Positions 49,741 through 57,950 of a stretch of 64,000 bases of DNA are shown here, piece after piece (within the stretch, counting starts at the first letter, position 1; each line of letters opens with the position of its first letter). The notes below the pieces were generated by a model, which ran no database searches, was not told where the DNA came from, and saw nothing but the letters and a program-made list of their open reading frames with translations. The stretch is taken from assembly GCF_001984155.1 (NCBI RefSeq), contig NZ_MTQO01000052.1, positions 806,001-870,000 on the forward strand. Direction: 5' to 3'. The DNA comes from Actinosynnema sp. ALI-1.44. Its GTDB lineage: Bacteria; Actinomycetota; Actinomycetes; Mycobacteriales; Pseudonocardiaceae. The position numbers were made by a program, and so were the translations under genes.

Positions 49741-50649
49741 ATGGCAATCATCGAGGTAAACAACCTCGTCAAGCGCTACGGCGACTACACCGCGGTCAAC
49801 GGGGTCAGCTTCGCCGTCGAGCAGGGCGAGATCTTCGGCATCCTCGGCCCCAACGGGGCCGGGAAGACCACCACCGTCGAGTGCATCGAGGGGTTGCGCG
49901 ACCCGAACGGCGGCTCCATCAGGGTCTGCGGCCTCGACCCGCACCGCGACACCGACGAGTTGCGGCAGCTGCTCGGTGTCCAGCTGCAGAAGAGCGAACT
50001 GCCGGACAAGCTCAAGGTCGGCGAGGCGATGGAGCTCTACAGCTCCTTCTACCGCGACCCGGCCGACTGGCGTGAGCTGATCGAGACGCTCAACCTCACC
50101 AGCAAGCTCAACTCGCAGTTCCGCAGCCTGTCCGGCGGGCAGAAGCAGCGCCTGTCGATCGCGCTCGCCCTGGTCGGCAACCCGAAGGTGGCCGTCCTCG
50201 ACGAGCTCACCACCGGCCTCGACCCGCAGGCACGCCGCGACGCGTGGGACCTGATCGAGAGCATCCGCGACCGGGGCGTGACGATCCTGATGGTCACGCA
50301 CTTCATGGAGGAGGCCGAGCGGCTCTGCGACCGGCTCGCCCTGATCGACTCCGGCCGCCTCGTCGCGCTCGACACCCCCGCCGGGCTGGTCTCGAAGGTC
50401 GACGACACGCAGCGGATCCGGTTCCGGCCGTCCGCACCGCTCGACCACGCCGTGTTGAACGCGTTGCCCGAGGTCACCGCGGTCGAGCAGGCTGGCAGCC
50501 AGCTCGTCGTCACCGGCACGGGGAACCTGCTGCTCGCCGTCACCACTGTGCTCGCCCACAACCAGGTCGTGGCGGGCGACCTGCGCGTCGAGCAGACCAC
50601 GCTGGACGACGCGTTCGTCGCGCTCACCGGCCGCCGCATCGAGTCCTGA
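49741..50649 (+). CDS. ABC transporter ATP-binding protein, DrrA/CcmA type
   Basis: The 302-residue ATPase has Walker A GPNGAGKTTTVE, signature LSGGQKQRLSIALAL, Walker B VAVLDELTTGLDPQAR and H-loop MVTHFMEEAERL. It carries a C-terminal DrrA-type extension (~220-302, with TTLDDAFVALTGR at the end). This family pumps drugs or lipids with an ABC-2 permease, encoded 13 bases downstream. The glutamate-leucine after Walker B (DELTTGLD) replaces the usual DEPT, a common variant in this branch. ATG 49741 is unambiguous. The operon continues into a histidine kinase and a response regulator, so the pump is linked to its sensor. Confidence 0.92.
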   Translation: MAIIEVNNLVKRYGDYTAVNGVSFAVEQGEIFGILGPNGAGKTTTVECIEGLRDPNGGSIRVCGLDPHRDTDELRQLLGVQLQKSELPDKLKVGEAMELYSSFYRDPADWRELIETLNLTSKLNSQFRSLSGGQKQRLSIALALVGNPKVAVLDELTTGLDPQARRDAWDLIESIRDRGVTILMVTHFMEEAERLCDRLALIDSGRLVALDTPAGLVSKVDDTQRIRFRPSAPLDHAVLNALPEVTAVEQAGSQLVVTGTGNLLLAVTTVLAHNQVVAGDLRVEQTTLDDAFVALTGRRIES

Positions 50650-50662
50650 GGAGAACCACACC

Positions 50663-51403
50663 ATGTCCGCGCTGTTCCGGCTCACCGCCACCGAGACCAA
50701 ACTGTTCTTCCGCGAACCGATCGTCGTGTTCTTCGCCCTCGCGTTCGCCCCGATCCTGCTCGTCGTGCTGGGCCTGATCCCGGCGATGCGGGAGGTCAGC
50801 GCCGAACTCGGCGGCATCAGGGCGATCAACGCGTACGTACCGGTCGTCGTCGCGATGGGTCTCGCCCTCTTCGCGCTCAACGGCCTGGCCCTGCTGTTCG
50901 CCTCCTACCGGGAGAAGGGTGTGCTGCGCCGCATGCAGACCACCCCGGTCAAGCCGATCGTCATGATCAGCGCGCAGATCGTCATGGCCACCATCCTGTC
51001 GGTCGTGATGATGCTGATCATGGTCGCCATCGGCCGGTTCGCGTACGACGTGAACCTGCCCAAGCAGCTGCTCGCCTACCTGATCAGCTACCTGCTCGCC
51101 GCGCTGGCGATGTTCGCGGTCGGCCTGCTCGTCGCCTCGCTGGCGCCGTCCGGCAAGAGCGCGAGCGCGATCGGCACGCTGGTGTTCTTCCCGCTGGTGT
51201 TCTTCGCGGGCCTCTGGGTGCCGCGGGCCGCCATGAACGACGTCCTGCGCACGATCAGCGACTTGACCCCGCTCGGCGCCGCCGTGCAATCATTGCAGGA
51301 CGCCACAGCCGGTACCTGGCCGCAACTGCTGCACTGGGCCGTCCTGCTGGGGTGGACGATCGTGGCCGGGGGGCTGGCCGCGCGATACTTCCGCTGGGAG
51401 TAA
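50663..51403 (+). CDS. ABC-2 type transporter permease
   Basis: The 246-residue permease has six predicted membrane segments, including IVVFFALAFAPILLVVLGLI, VVVAMGLALFALNGLALLFA, IVMATILSVVMMLIMVAIG, LLAALAMFAVGLLVASLAP, GTLVFFPLVFFAGLWVP and WAVLLGWTIVAGGLAA. The cytoplasmic loop SYREKGVLRRMQTTPVKP is the ABC-2 hallmark. ATG 50663 follows GAGGAG. It pairs with the DrrA-like ATPase just upstream. Substrate could be an antibiotic, lipid or polymer; the co-transcribed kinase suggests induction by that compound or by membrane stress. Confidence 0.9.
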   Translation: MSALFRLTATETKLFFREPIVVFFALAFAPILLVVLGLIPAMREVSAELGGIRAINAYVPVVVAMGLALFALNGLALLFASYREKGVLRRMQTTPVKPIVMISAQIVMATILSVVMMLIMVAIGRFAYDVNLPKQLLAYLISYLLAALAMFAVGLLVASLAPSGKSASAIGTLVFFPLVFFAGLWVPRAAMNDVLRTISDLTPLGAAVQSLQDATAGTWPQLLHWAVLLGWTIVAGGLAARYFRWE

Positions 51404-51406
51404 GTG

Positions 51407-52690
51407 GTGAGCATCGAGGCCGAGCTGAGTGACGAGTTCGACCGCTGGGAGCGCAAGGAGAACGCGACCTTCAAGGTCCTCCCCTACTTCCTGCTGTCGG
51501 CCAGTGTCATCGTCACTCTGCTGCAACCGCTCTGGCACGTGCCCGTGCACCTCCCCGCGGTGCTCGGGCTCTCGCTCGCGGCGGGGCTGTGGCTGCTCTG
51601 GTTCCACACGCTGCACCCGGAGTGGCACGCCAACCGCCCGCTGATGGGCTTGAACTACACCGGACTGATGGTGCTGGCCGCCGGACTGGTGGCCATCGCC
51701 CCCTGGTACGGCTTCTTCACGTTCATCGGGTACCCCCTGGCCTTCCAGTACCTGGACGGCCGCTGGCGCTACGCCGGTGCCGCCGCGACGGCGACGATCT
51801 CGGCCGCGGCGTTCATGGGCGGCGTGGCCAGCATCGACGCCGACAACATGTGGCTGGCCTGGGTGGCCGTCTCCGCGGTCTCCACGGTGCTCTCCGGTGC
51901 CCTTTTCTACTTCGCCGAGATGGCCAACCACCGCAACGACAAGCAGAGGCAGGCGCTGGTCGAGCTGCGCAAGGCCAACGACAAGCTCGAGGACGCGCTC
52001 GCGGAGAACGCGGGCCTGCACGCCCAACTGCTGGTCCAGGCGCGCGAGGCCGGGGTGATGGACGAGCGGCAGCGGATGGCGCGCGAGATCCACGACACCC
52101 TCGCCCAGGGCCTGGCGGGCATCATCACCCAGCTCCAGGCGGCCGAGCAGACGCTGGGCGATCCGCCGAAGCTGAGCAAGTACATGTCGAACGCGATGAA
52201 CCTCGCCCGCGAGAGCCTCACCGAGGCCCGCCGCACAGTCCACGCGGTACAGCCCGCCGTGCTCGCCGAGTCCCGGCTGCCCGACGCGATCAGCGACGTG
52301 GCCAGGCGGTGGTCCGAGGTCAACGGCATCGACGCGGTGCTGACCACCACCGGTGACGCCCGGCCGATGCACGCGGACGTGGAGGTTACGCTGCTGCGGA
52401 CCGCGCAGGAGGCGTTGGCCAACGTGGCCAAGCACGCGAGGGCCAGCCGAGTCGGGCTGACCCTGTCCTACATGGAGGATCTGGTGAGCATCGACGTCCG
52501 CGACGACGGCGTCGGTTTCGACCCGAACGCCAAGCGCGCCAACGGCTCGACGAACGGCGGGTTCGGACTCGCCGGGATGCGGCAGCGGGTGCAGCGCCTC
52601 GCGGGTCAGCTGGACATCGAGTCGGAACCAGGCGGCGGCACCGCGATCTCGGCGAGCGTCCCGGCCATCCCCGCGGGAGGCGGCAAGTGA
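51407..52690 (+). CDS. Sensor histidine kinase, HisKA_3 type
   Basis: The 427-residue kinase has about five or six membrane segments in residues 25-170 (VLPYFLLSASVIVTLLQPLW, GLSLAAGLWLLWFHTLHP, LMVLAAGLVAIAPWYGFFTF, VAVSAVSTVLSGALFYFAEM). A coiled-coil linker precedes the phospho-acceptor His229 in RMAREIHDTLAQGLAGI, as in LiaS/DesK-like kinases. The ATPase follows (TAQEALANVAKHARASRV, DVRDDGVGFDP, GGFGLAGMRQRVQRLAG). GTG 51407 is preferred over GTG 51404 for ribosome-site spacing. The four-base gap to the permease and GTGA overlap with the regulator show one operon. Confidence 0.92.
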   Translation: MSIEAELSDEFDRWERKENATFKVLPYFLLSASVIVTLLQPLWHVPVHLPAVLGLSLAAGLWLLWFHTLHPEWHANRPLMGLNYTGLMVLAAGLVAIAPWYGFFTFIGYPLAFQYLDGRWRYAGAAATATISAAAFMGGVASIDADNMWLAWVAVSAVSTVLSGALFYFAEMANHRNDKQRQALVELRKANDKLEDALAENAGLHAQLLVQAREAGVMDERQRMAREIHDTLAQGLAGIITQLQAAEQTLGDPPKLSKYMSNAMNLARESLTEARRTVHAVQPAVLAESRLPDAISDVARRWSEVNGIDAVLTTTGDARPMHADVEVTLLRTAQEALANVAKHARASRVGLTLSYMEDLVSIDVRDDGVGFDPNAKRANGSTNGGFGLAGMRQRVQRLAGQLDIESEPGGGTAISASVPAIPAGGGK

Positions 52691-53310
52691 TCAAGCTGTT
52701 GATCGTCGACGACCACCCGGTGGTGCGGGACGGGCTGCGTGGCATGTTCAGTGCCGACCCGCGCTTCGAAGTGCTCGGCGAGGCCGGTGACGGCGCCGAG
52801 GCCGTGGCCGCCGGGGAGAAGCTCCAGCCCGACGTGATCCTGATGGACCTGCGGATGCCGAACACCGACGGCGTCACCGCCATCAAGGAACTGACGAAAC
52901 GCGGCGTGCCCGCCCGTGTCCTGGTGCTCACCACGTACGACACCGACAGCGACGTGCTGCCTGCCATCGAAGCGGGCGCCACCGGCTACCTGCTGAAGGA
53001 CGCCCCCAGGGAAGAGCTGTTCCGCGCGGTGGAGGCGGCCGCGCGAGGCCAGGCGGTGTTGTCCCCCGCCGTGGCCACACGCCTCATGGGACAGATGCGC
53101 CAGCCCGCATCCGAGCCGCTGTCGCAGCGTGAGCTGGAAGTGCTCCAGCTGATAGCGCGGGGTTCGACGAACCGCGAGGCGGCCCAGCAGCTGTTCATCA
53201 GCGAGGCGACCGTCAAGACACACCTGCTGCACGTGTACGCGAAGCTCGGTGTCAGTGACCGGGCAGCCGCCGTGGCCGCGGGGTTCTCCCGTGGTTACCT
53301 GACGCCGTAG
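52687..53310 (+). CDS. LuxR/NarL-family response regulator
   Basis: The 207-residue regulator has a receiver domain (IKLLIVDDHPVVRDGLRGMF, phospho-acceptor Asp54 in VILMDLRMPNTDG, lysine in YLLKDAPREE) and a LuxR helix-turn-helix (LSQRELEVLQLIARGSTNRE, ATVKTHLLHVYAKLGVSDRA). GTG 52687 overlaps the kinase stop (GTGA). It is the last gene of the ABC-kinase-regulator operon and is followed by a large inverted repeat. The 14-bp palindrome upstream of the operon is a plausible target. Confidence 0.94.
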   Translation: MIKLLIVDDHPVVRDGLRGMFSADPRFEVLGEAGDGAEAVAAGEKLQPDVILMDLRMPNTDGVTAIKELTKRGVPARVLVLTTYDTDSDVLPAIEAGATGYLLKDAPREELFRAVEAAARGQAVLSPAVATRLMGQMRQPASEPLSQRELEVLQLIARGSTNREAAQQLFISEATVKTHLLHVYAKLGVSDRAAAVAAGFSRGYLTP

Positions 53311-53323
53311 CGTCTGGGTGGCT

Positions 53324-53370
53324 ACCAATGTGGCCTTTGTTGCGAAAAACGCTACAAAGGCCACATTGGT
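53324..53370. terminator. Long perfect inverted repeat, probable bidirectional terminator
   Basis: ACCAATGTGGCCTTTGT and ACAAAGGCCACATTGGT are perfect 17-bp arms. An inner GCG/CGC pair closes an AAAAA loop after one mismatch. It exactly separates the convergent response regulator and NRPS genes. Its size and AT-richer arms are unlike the other terminators here, and it may be one copy of a dispersed element. Confidence 0.75.
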
Positions 53371-53380
53371 TGCACGAAGC

Positions 53381-56300
53381 TCAAGGGTTGCGGGCGTTGT
53401 TCACGGCGGCGGTCACCAGGCGCAAAGTGGGCGTGCGCACCAGTGTCGCGAGAGCGGCGTCGAAGTCCGCGCGAGCGGGCTCCCCGACCACGCGGTCGGC
53501 GACCTTGGCCAGCATCGTGAGCAGGTCGAGGGAGTTGCCTCCCAGCTGCTGGAAGTCGGTGTCGTCGTCCAGCCGGTCCGGGTCGATGCCGAGGATCTCC
53601 GACCACACTCCGGCGACCGCCGCCGCAGTCGTGTCACGCCCTGCTGCGGACGCCGCCAGAGCCGGGACGCGGGCGAACGGATCTGACAGCTGGCGCGCGT
53701 CGACCTTGCCGTTCATGGTGTGTGGGATGGCATCGACGAACACCGTGGCAGCGGGCACCAGGTAGGCGGGCAGTACTGCGGAGACGTGTGAGACCAGCTC
53801 GTCGACCGTGACCTCCGAGTCCGGCACCCGCACCACGTACGCGGCCAAAGCCTTGTGGTCGCCCGACGGACGGGCCAGCACGACCGCCTCGGCCACGGCC
53901 GGGTGACCGCGCAGCACATGGGCTGTCTCGGCCGGTTCCACCCGGTGGCCGAGGATCTTCACCTGGTCGTCCACACGGGACACGAACTCCAGTGTGCGGC
54001 CGTCCGGCAGCCTGCGCGCCAGGTCACCGGAACGGTACACCCTCGTGCCGTCGGCCATGCGGATGAAGGCCCGCCTGGTCAGTTCCGGCTGTCCCCGGTA
54101 GCCGCGGGCCAACTGCGGGCCACCGATCCAGATCTCGCCGGTCTCCCCGTCGGCGGTGTAGCGCCCGTGGTCGTCGATGACGAACACGCTGGTGCCTGCC
54201 GTGGGCAGGCCGAGTGGAACGATCGCGGTGTCGTTCGCGTCAGCGCCTGCGTCGAACGGGAGCCACGTCATGATCACCGTGGTCTCGGTCGGCCCGTACG
54301 AGTTGACGACGGCGCATCCCGGGCCGAACACCTGCTGCGCTTCCCGTGCCACAGCCGTCGACAGCGGCTCGCCCATCGTCACGACCGTACGGAAGCCTTT
54401 GGGCCGCAACCCGAGGCGGTTGATCAGCGCCAGGTGCGACGGCGTCATCATCAGTGTGTTGGCGCCCGACTCCAGCAACAGTTCCCGCAGCATCGAGTGG
54501 CTGATGTCCGCGGGACGCAACACCGCGGTGCCACCGGCGAGCAACGGCAGGTAGAGCGCGCAGGCCGCGACGTCGAAGCCGAGTGACGCCAGCATCGGCA
54601 GCCTCGTTCCCGAGTCGAGCCCGAGGTCGCGGATGGCCCAGTCGGCCCACGTCCGCACCGCGCCGTGCGGGATCTCCACGCCCTTCGGGCGGCCGGTCGA
54701 GCCGGACGTGTAGATCAGGAACGCGAGCTGGTCGTCACGGATCTCCGGCACGGGAACCCGCACGTCGGTGTCCTCGCCGAAGTCGTCCACCACGAGTCGC
54801 ACGCACCCGTCGGGAAGGCAGTCACGCACGTCATAAGGGCGCTGCACCAGGCAAATCGGGGCTCCCGCGTCGGCGAGCAGCCCGGCGATGCGCGCGTCCG
54901 GGTTGCGCGCGTCGATCGGCAGGTACCCGGCGCCCGCACGCAGCACGCCCCATACCCCGATCGTCGAGGCGACGGAGCGGTCGCCGAGCACGCCGACCAC
55001 CGTGTCAGGCCCGGCACCGCGCTCGCGCAGAGCGGCTGCCACCGCAGCGGTGCGGCGCTCCATCTGCCGGTAGGTCAGCACGCCGTCCTCGCCGCCGTCG
55101 AGCGCGATCGCGTCCGGGGTTTTGGCGGCGCGTTGCAGGAAACGGGTGACGACGTCGTCAGCCCAACTGCCGGGCGCGGGCGGCTTTCCCGCCTGCGGCA
55201 GCGAAGGCGGGCGTGGCGCGAGTGTGGACACGAGCCGGTCCAGCAGCGCGTCCAGGCGTGCCTGTGTCGCTTCCCCGTCCCACCAGGCCACCGTGATCTC
55301 GGTGTGCCAGTCGAGCTCCGTGACGTTGAGCACCGGCGACTCGCCGGGCAGGGGGCGTTCCATGATGTACGCCGTGTGCGAGGTGAACCCTGGGGCGCAC
55401 AGGTTTCCGAGCTCGAAGCGGCCGGCGTGGGAGATCACCGCGTCGACGGGGACGCGTTCCTTCGGGCGTGTCTGCCGGTTGGTCTCCAGCAGGATCGACT
55501 CGATCGCCGGGAGCGGCACCGACAACACCTTGTCCGGGACCACGTTCTGCGCCGGGGCACCGTCCTTGACACCCTGCAGCATGCGCGCGTGGATGTCCGC
55601 CCAGTCCTCACCCGCCTGGACCTCGACGGGCATGCCGAGCGTGAGGTTCGCCGTGCTGCGCACCTCGGGCCGGTAGTACCGCAGGTCCACGGGGACGTAG
55701 AAGGCGGCCTTGCGCTTGGTCCCGGGCTGTTCGGCGACCACGTCGGCCAGCAGCGCGGCCAGCCGGGCGGTGATCCCGGGGAACCTGCCCTGCAGCGCGC
55801 GGCGAGCGACGACGGTGCGTGGCTGGGAAGTCGGTTTGCAGATCCCCATGATCGGGGTCTTGTCCGCGTGCGGGAACGGTTTGTCGGTGCGCACGGGGAA
55901 CTGGTCGTACACGTCCCGGTCGGCGACCGGGTCCGGCGCGCCGATCACCGGTTCGGCCCGCAGCGCGCGGAACACGTCATAGATCCAGGAGCGCAGCCCG
56001 TGTGCGTCCATCACCGCGTGGTTGGCGCGGAACACGACGGCCGACCTGCCGCCCGTCTCCCGCCGGACCAGCACGACCTGGCAGAACGGGACGCCCGGTC
56101 CGGTCAGGCATTCGTGCAGCTGCGGAATCCGCAGCAGGTCCTGGTCCTCCGCGACGTCGACGACCGCCAACGGCGGGGGCTTCCCGCCGTCGACCCAGTC
56201 GTGGTCGCGCCGGACGAGCCGGGCGCCCGGACACGCCTGCGAGGCGACGGCGATCGCCTCGGTGAGCCGGTCGGGGTCGAGGGCACCGTCGCCCTCGACC

Positions 56301-56416
56301 ACCACACCGAACGTCGGTGTCATTCCGCGGGGGTGGCCGAGGAACCACCATTCGAGCGGGGTGATCCGGCGGCGGAAGGTCCGCTCGCCGGTCGGCGGAG
56401 GCTTGAGCGCGGTCAT
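53381..56416 (-). CDS. NRPS: acyltransferase/condensation-like, adenylation and carrier domains
   Basis: The 1011-residue synthetase has three parts. Residues ~15-400 form a condensation- or alcohol-acyltransferase-like domain with the HxxxD motif in RANHAVMDAHG (His133, Asp137) and DLRYY. Residues ~420-905 are an adenylation domain: A3 YTSGSTGRPKG (569-579), A4 SLGFDVAACALYLP, A5 NSYGPTE (705-711), A7 YRSGD, A8 VDDQVKILGHRVEP, A10 NGKVD. A carrier domain follows with LGGNSLDLL, Ser962 taking phosphopantetheine. There is no thioesterase or reductase. It adds one amino acid, and the N-terminal domain may use a non-standard acceptor. It overlaps a 24-codon ORF by ATGA. The amino-acid code was not derived. 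Confidence 0.88.
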   Translation of the reverse strand: MTALKPPPTGERTFRRRITPLEWWFLGHPRGMTPTFGVVVEGDGALDPDRLTEAIAVASQACPGARLVRRDHDWVDGGKPPPLAVVDVAEDQDLLRIPQLHECLTGPGVPFCQVVLVRRETGGRSAVVFRANHAVMDAHGLRSWIYDVFRALRAEPVIGAPDPVADRDVYDQFPVRTDKPFPHADKTPIMGICKPTSQPRTVVARRALQGRFPGITARLAALLADVVAEQPGTKRKAAFYVPVDLRYYRPEVRSTANLTLGMPVEVQAGEDWADIHARMLQGVKDGAPAQNVVPDKVLSVPLPAIESILLETNRQTRPKERVPVDAVISHAGRFELGNLCAPGFTSHTAYIMERPLPGESPVLNVTELDWHTEITVAWWDGEATQARLDALLDRLVSTLAPRPPSLPQAGKPPAPGSWADDVVTRFLQRAAKTPDAIALDGGEDGVLTYRQMERRTAAVAAALRERGAGPDTVVGVLGDRSVASTIGVWGVLRAGAGYLPIDARNPDARIAGLLADAGAPICLVQRPYDVRDCLPDGCVRLVVDDFGEDTDVRVPVPEIRDDQLAFLIYTSGSTGRPKGVEIPHGAVRTWADWAIRDLGLDSGTRLPMLASLGFDVAACALYLPLLAGGTAVLRPADISHSMLRELLLESGANTLMMTPSHLALINRLGLRPKGFRTVVTMGEPLSTAVAREAQQVFGPGCAVVNSYGPTETTVIMTWLPFDAGADANDTAIVPLGLPTAGTSVFVIDDHGRYTADGETGEIWIGGPQLARGYRGQPELTRRAFIRMADGTRVYRSGDLARRLPDGRTLEFVSRVDDQVKILGHRVEPAETAHVLRGHPAVAEAVVLARPSGDHKALAAYVVRVPDSEVTVDELVSHVSAVLPAYLVPAATVFVDAIPHTMNGKVDARQLSDPFARVPALAASAAGRDTTAAAVAGVWSEILGIDPDRLDDDTDFQQLGGNSLDLLTMLAKVADRVVGEPARADFDAALATLVRTPTLRLVTAAVNNARNP

Positions 56417-56487
56417 GACGCCGCCTCGATCGACAATTCCCGTTCCGTCACCGGCTGGTTGAGCACGAGGAAAAATCGATGCCTCAT
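56413..56487 (-). CDS. 24-codon ORF translationally coupled to the NRPS gene
   Basis: On the minus strand, GAGGGG lies about nine bases before ATG 56487. The frame begins MRHRFFLVLNQPVTE, ends IEAAS, and its TGA overlaps the NRPS start (ATGA). No separate ribosome site is obvious for the NRPS gene, so reading this frame would deliver ribosomes to it. The product matches nothing I know and is too short to be an enzyme. It could be a pure coupling leader, the stump of a shortened gene, or a small peptide. Confidence 0.45.
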   Translation of the reverse strand: MRHRFFLVLNQPVTERELSIEAAS

Positions 56488-56602
56488 AATTGGTTACCCC
56501 TCAAATACCCGCGGGACCGGCAGAATTGTTCGCACCGTAGTGGAGGACGACTGGATCCCTCAAGCGTTCAATCCGCCACGGGTGGAGATGATATTGCGCC
56601 GG

Positions 56603-57784
56603 TCAGGACCCGCTGAGCCGGGCGAGGTACTCGCCGTGCGCCAGTTCGTCGTTTTCCCGTGTTCCGTTGCCCGCGGCCCACAGGCCGCCACCCGGGATAC
56701 TGCCGAGCTGCCGGTAGCCGAATTCCACCAGCGCCGGCTTCGACGTCTGCTGCCAGGCGGAACCGTCCCAGCGCAGCAGGCTGCCGATCCACTTGTAGCC
56801 CTGTGCGCGGTCGTAGACGTTGGCGCCCGCCCACACCTCGGTGCCGTTGAGGGTCAGGACCACCGACTTCTCGTCCTGGTCGACCGGCAGCGGGGTGGCC
56901 GTGGCCGTCCAGGCACGACCGTCCCACCGCGCCAGCAGCGCTTCCCGGGTCTTGACCGAGATGCCGTTGGACTCGTAGGTGACCTTCTCGCCGCCGACCC
57001 ATGCCTCGCCGCCGCGGGCGACCACGGTGTTGAGCCTCGTCGCGACCAGGTTGACCTTCGGCGGGTTCGGCACCGCGGTCCACGCGCTGCCGTTCCAGTG
57101 CAGCACCAGCGCCTGGTCGTCCGAGCCGAAGCCGCGCTGCTTGGTGGTGCCGACCGCCCACACGTCGTTCGCCGAGGTGGCGTACACGCTGGTCAGCTCG
57201 GTGTTCCCGGCCGGAAGGGGGACGCTCATCTTCTGCCAGGCGTTGCCGTCCCAGCGGATCACGCCCGCGGTGGTCACCTCACCTTGGGGCCGCCACGAGC
57301 GGCCGACGGCGAACGCGGTGTTCCCCACCGCGGCGATGTCGTTGAGGTAGAACTCGTTGCCCGACTCGGTGGGGTACGGCTTCGAGGTCCACTTCTGGCC
57401 GTCCCAGCGGTAGGCGGCGGTCGACGCCACGGTCCACACGCTGGTGCTCGACGCAGCCGACACCGCGTGCAACGGCCCCTTGCAGGTGTCGATGAGTCCC
57501 TGCTGGGTCCACTTCCGGCCGTCCCAGCGGAAGACGTTCCCGCACGTGCCCGTCACGGGCGGCTTGTCGAACCGCGACTGGCCGACGGCCCATGCCTCCG
57601 TGCCGCTGACGGCGGCGACGTCGTTGAGCTGCTTCAGAGGCTGGTTGTAGCCGTAGGGGAAAGAAAGGTGATCCCAAGCCGGTGCGGCGGCCGCGCTGAC
57701 CGTCGCGGTCGAGCACACGAGACCCGCGGTGACCGCGAGCGTTCCGACAATTCTTAATGGCGACCGAAAACCGCCTCTTCGCAT
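56603..57784 (-). CDS. Secreted beta-propeller-like protein with RWDGxxW repeats
   Basis: The 393-residue exported protein has a basic signal peptide (MRRGGFRSPLRIVGTLAVTA, cleavage near VSAAAAP). The mature part repeats a ~45-60-residue unit closing in RWDGRKW, RWDGQKW, RWDGNAW, HWNGSAW, RWDGRAW and RWDGSAW, each preceded by a VWAVG-like strand (TEAWAVGQS, NDVWAVGTT). That spacing suggests a beta-propeller of six or more blades. No catalytic motif is visible. ATG 57784 is taken as the start; an open frame extends 11 codons upstream. It stands between the asparagine-synthase and NRPS genes, after a terminator and before a ~115-base gap, so it may be transcribed separately. Confidence 0.75.
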   Translation of the reverse strand: MRRGGFRSPLRIVGTLAVTAGLVCSTATVSAAAAPAWDHLSFPYGYNQPLKQLNDVAAVSGTEAWAVGQSRFDKPPVTGTCGNVFRWDGRKWTQQGLIDTCKGPLHAVSAASSTSVWTVASTAAYRWDGQKWTSKPYPTESGNEFYLNDIAAVGNTAFAVGRSWRPQGEVTTAGVIRWDGNAWQKMSVPLPAGNTELTSVYATSANDVWAVGTTKQRGFGSDDQALVLHWNGSAWTAVPNPPKVNLVATRLNTVVARGGEAWVGGEKVTYESNGISVKTREALLARWDGRAWTATATPLPVDQDEKSVVLTLNGTEVWAGANVYDRAQGYKWIGSLLRWDGSAWQQTSKPALVEFGYRQLGSIPGGGLWAAGNGTRENDELAHGEYLARLSGS

Positions 57785-57870
57785 ATTCACGAAACCCTTT
57801 CTACCAGCGAAGACCAATCGCTTGAAACCTTTCCAACGAACACCTTTTCACCGAAAAAACCGCAGCGCGT

Positions 57871-57914
57871 CGGTGCCGTTCAACTGCATGAACCGCAACA
57901 GTTGAACGGCACCG
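57871..57914 (-). terminator. Strong intrinsic terminator after the asparagine-synthase gene
   Basis: CGGTGCCGTTCAACTG and CAGTTGAACGGCACCG form a perfect 16-bp stem with a 12-nt loop. On the minus strand it is followed after a short GC-rich stretch by a T6 run. It splits the biosynthetic cluster into two transcripts unless read through. Confidence 0.8.
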
Positions 57915-57950
57915 GGCACCATGTGGCTCGATTGTTTCGCGGACCCCGTG

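Noticed and set aside
54665-57757. 1030-codon open frame on the plus strand
   Set aside because: It lies opposite the NRPS and propeller genes, is full of Arg, Gly, His and Gln without any domain, and is a typical GC-rich antisense shadow.
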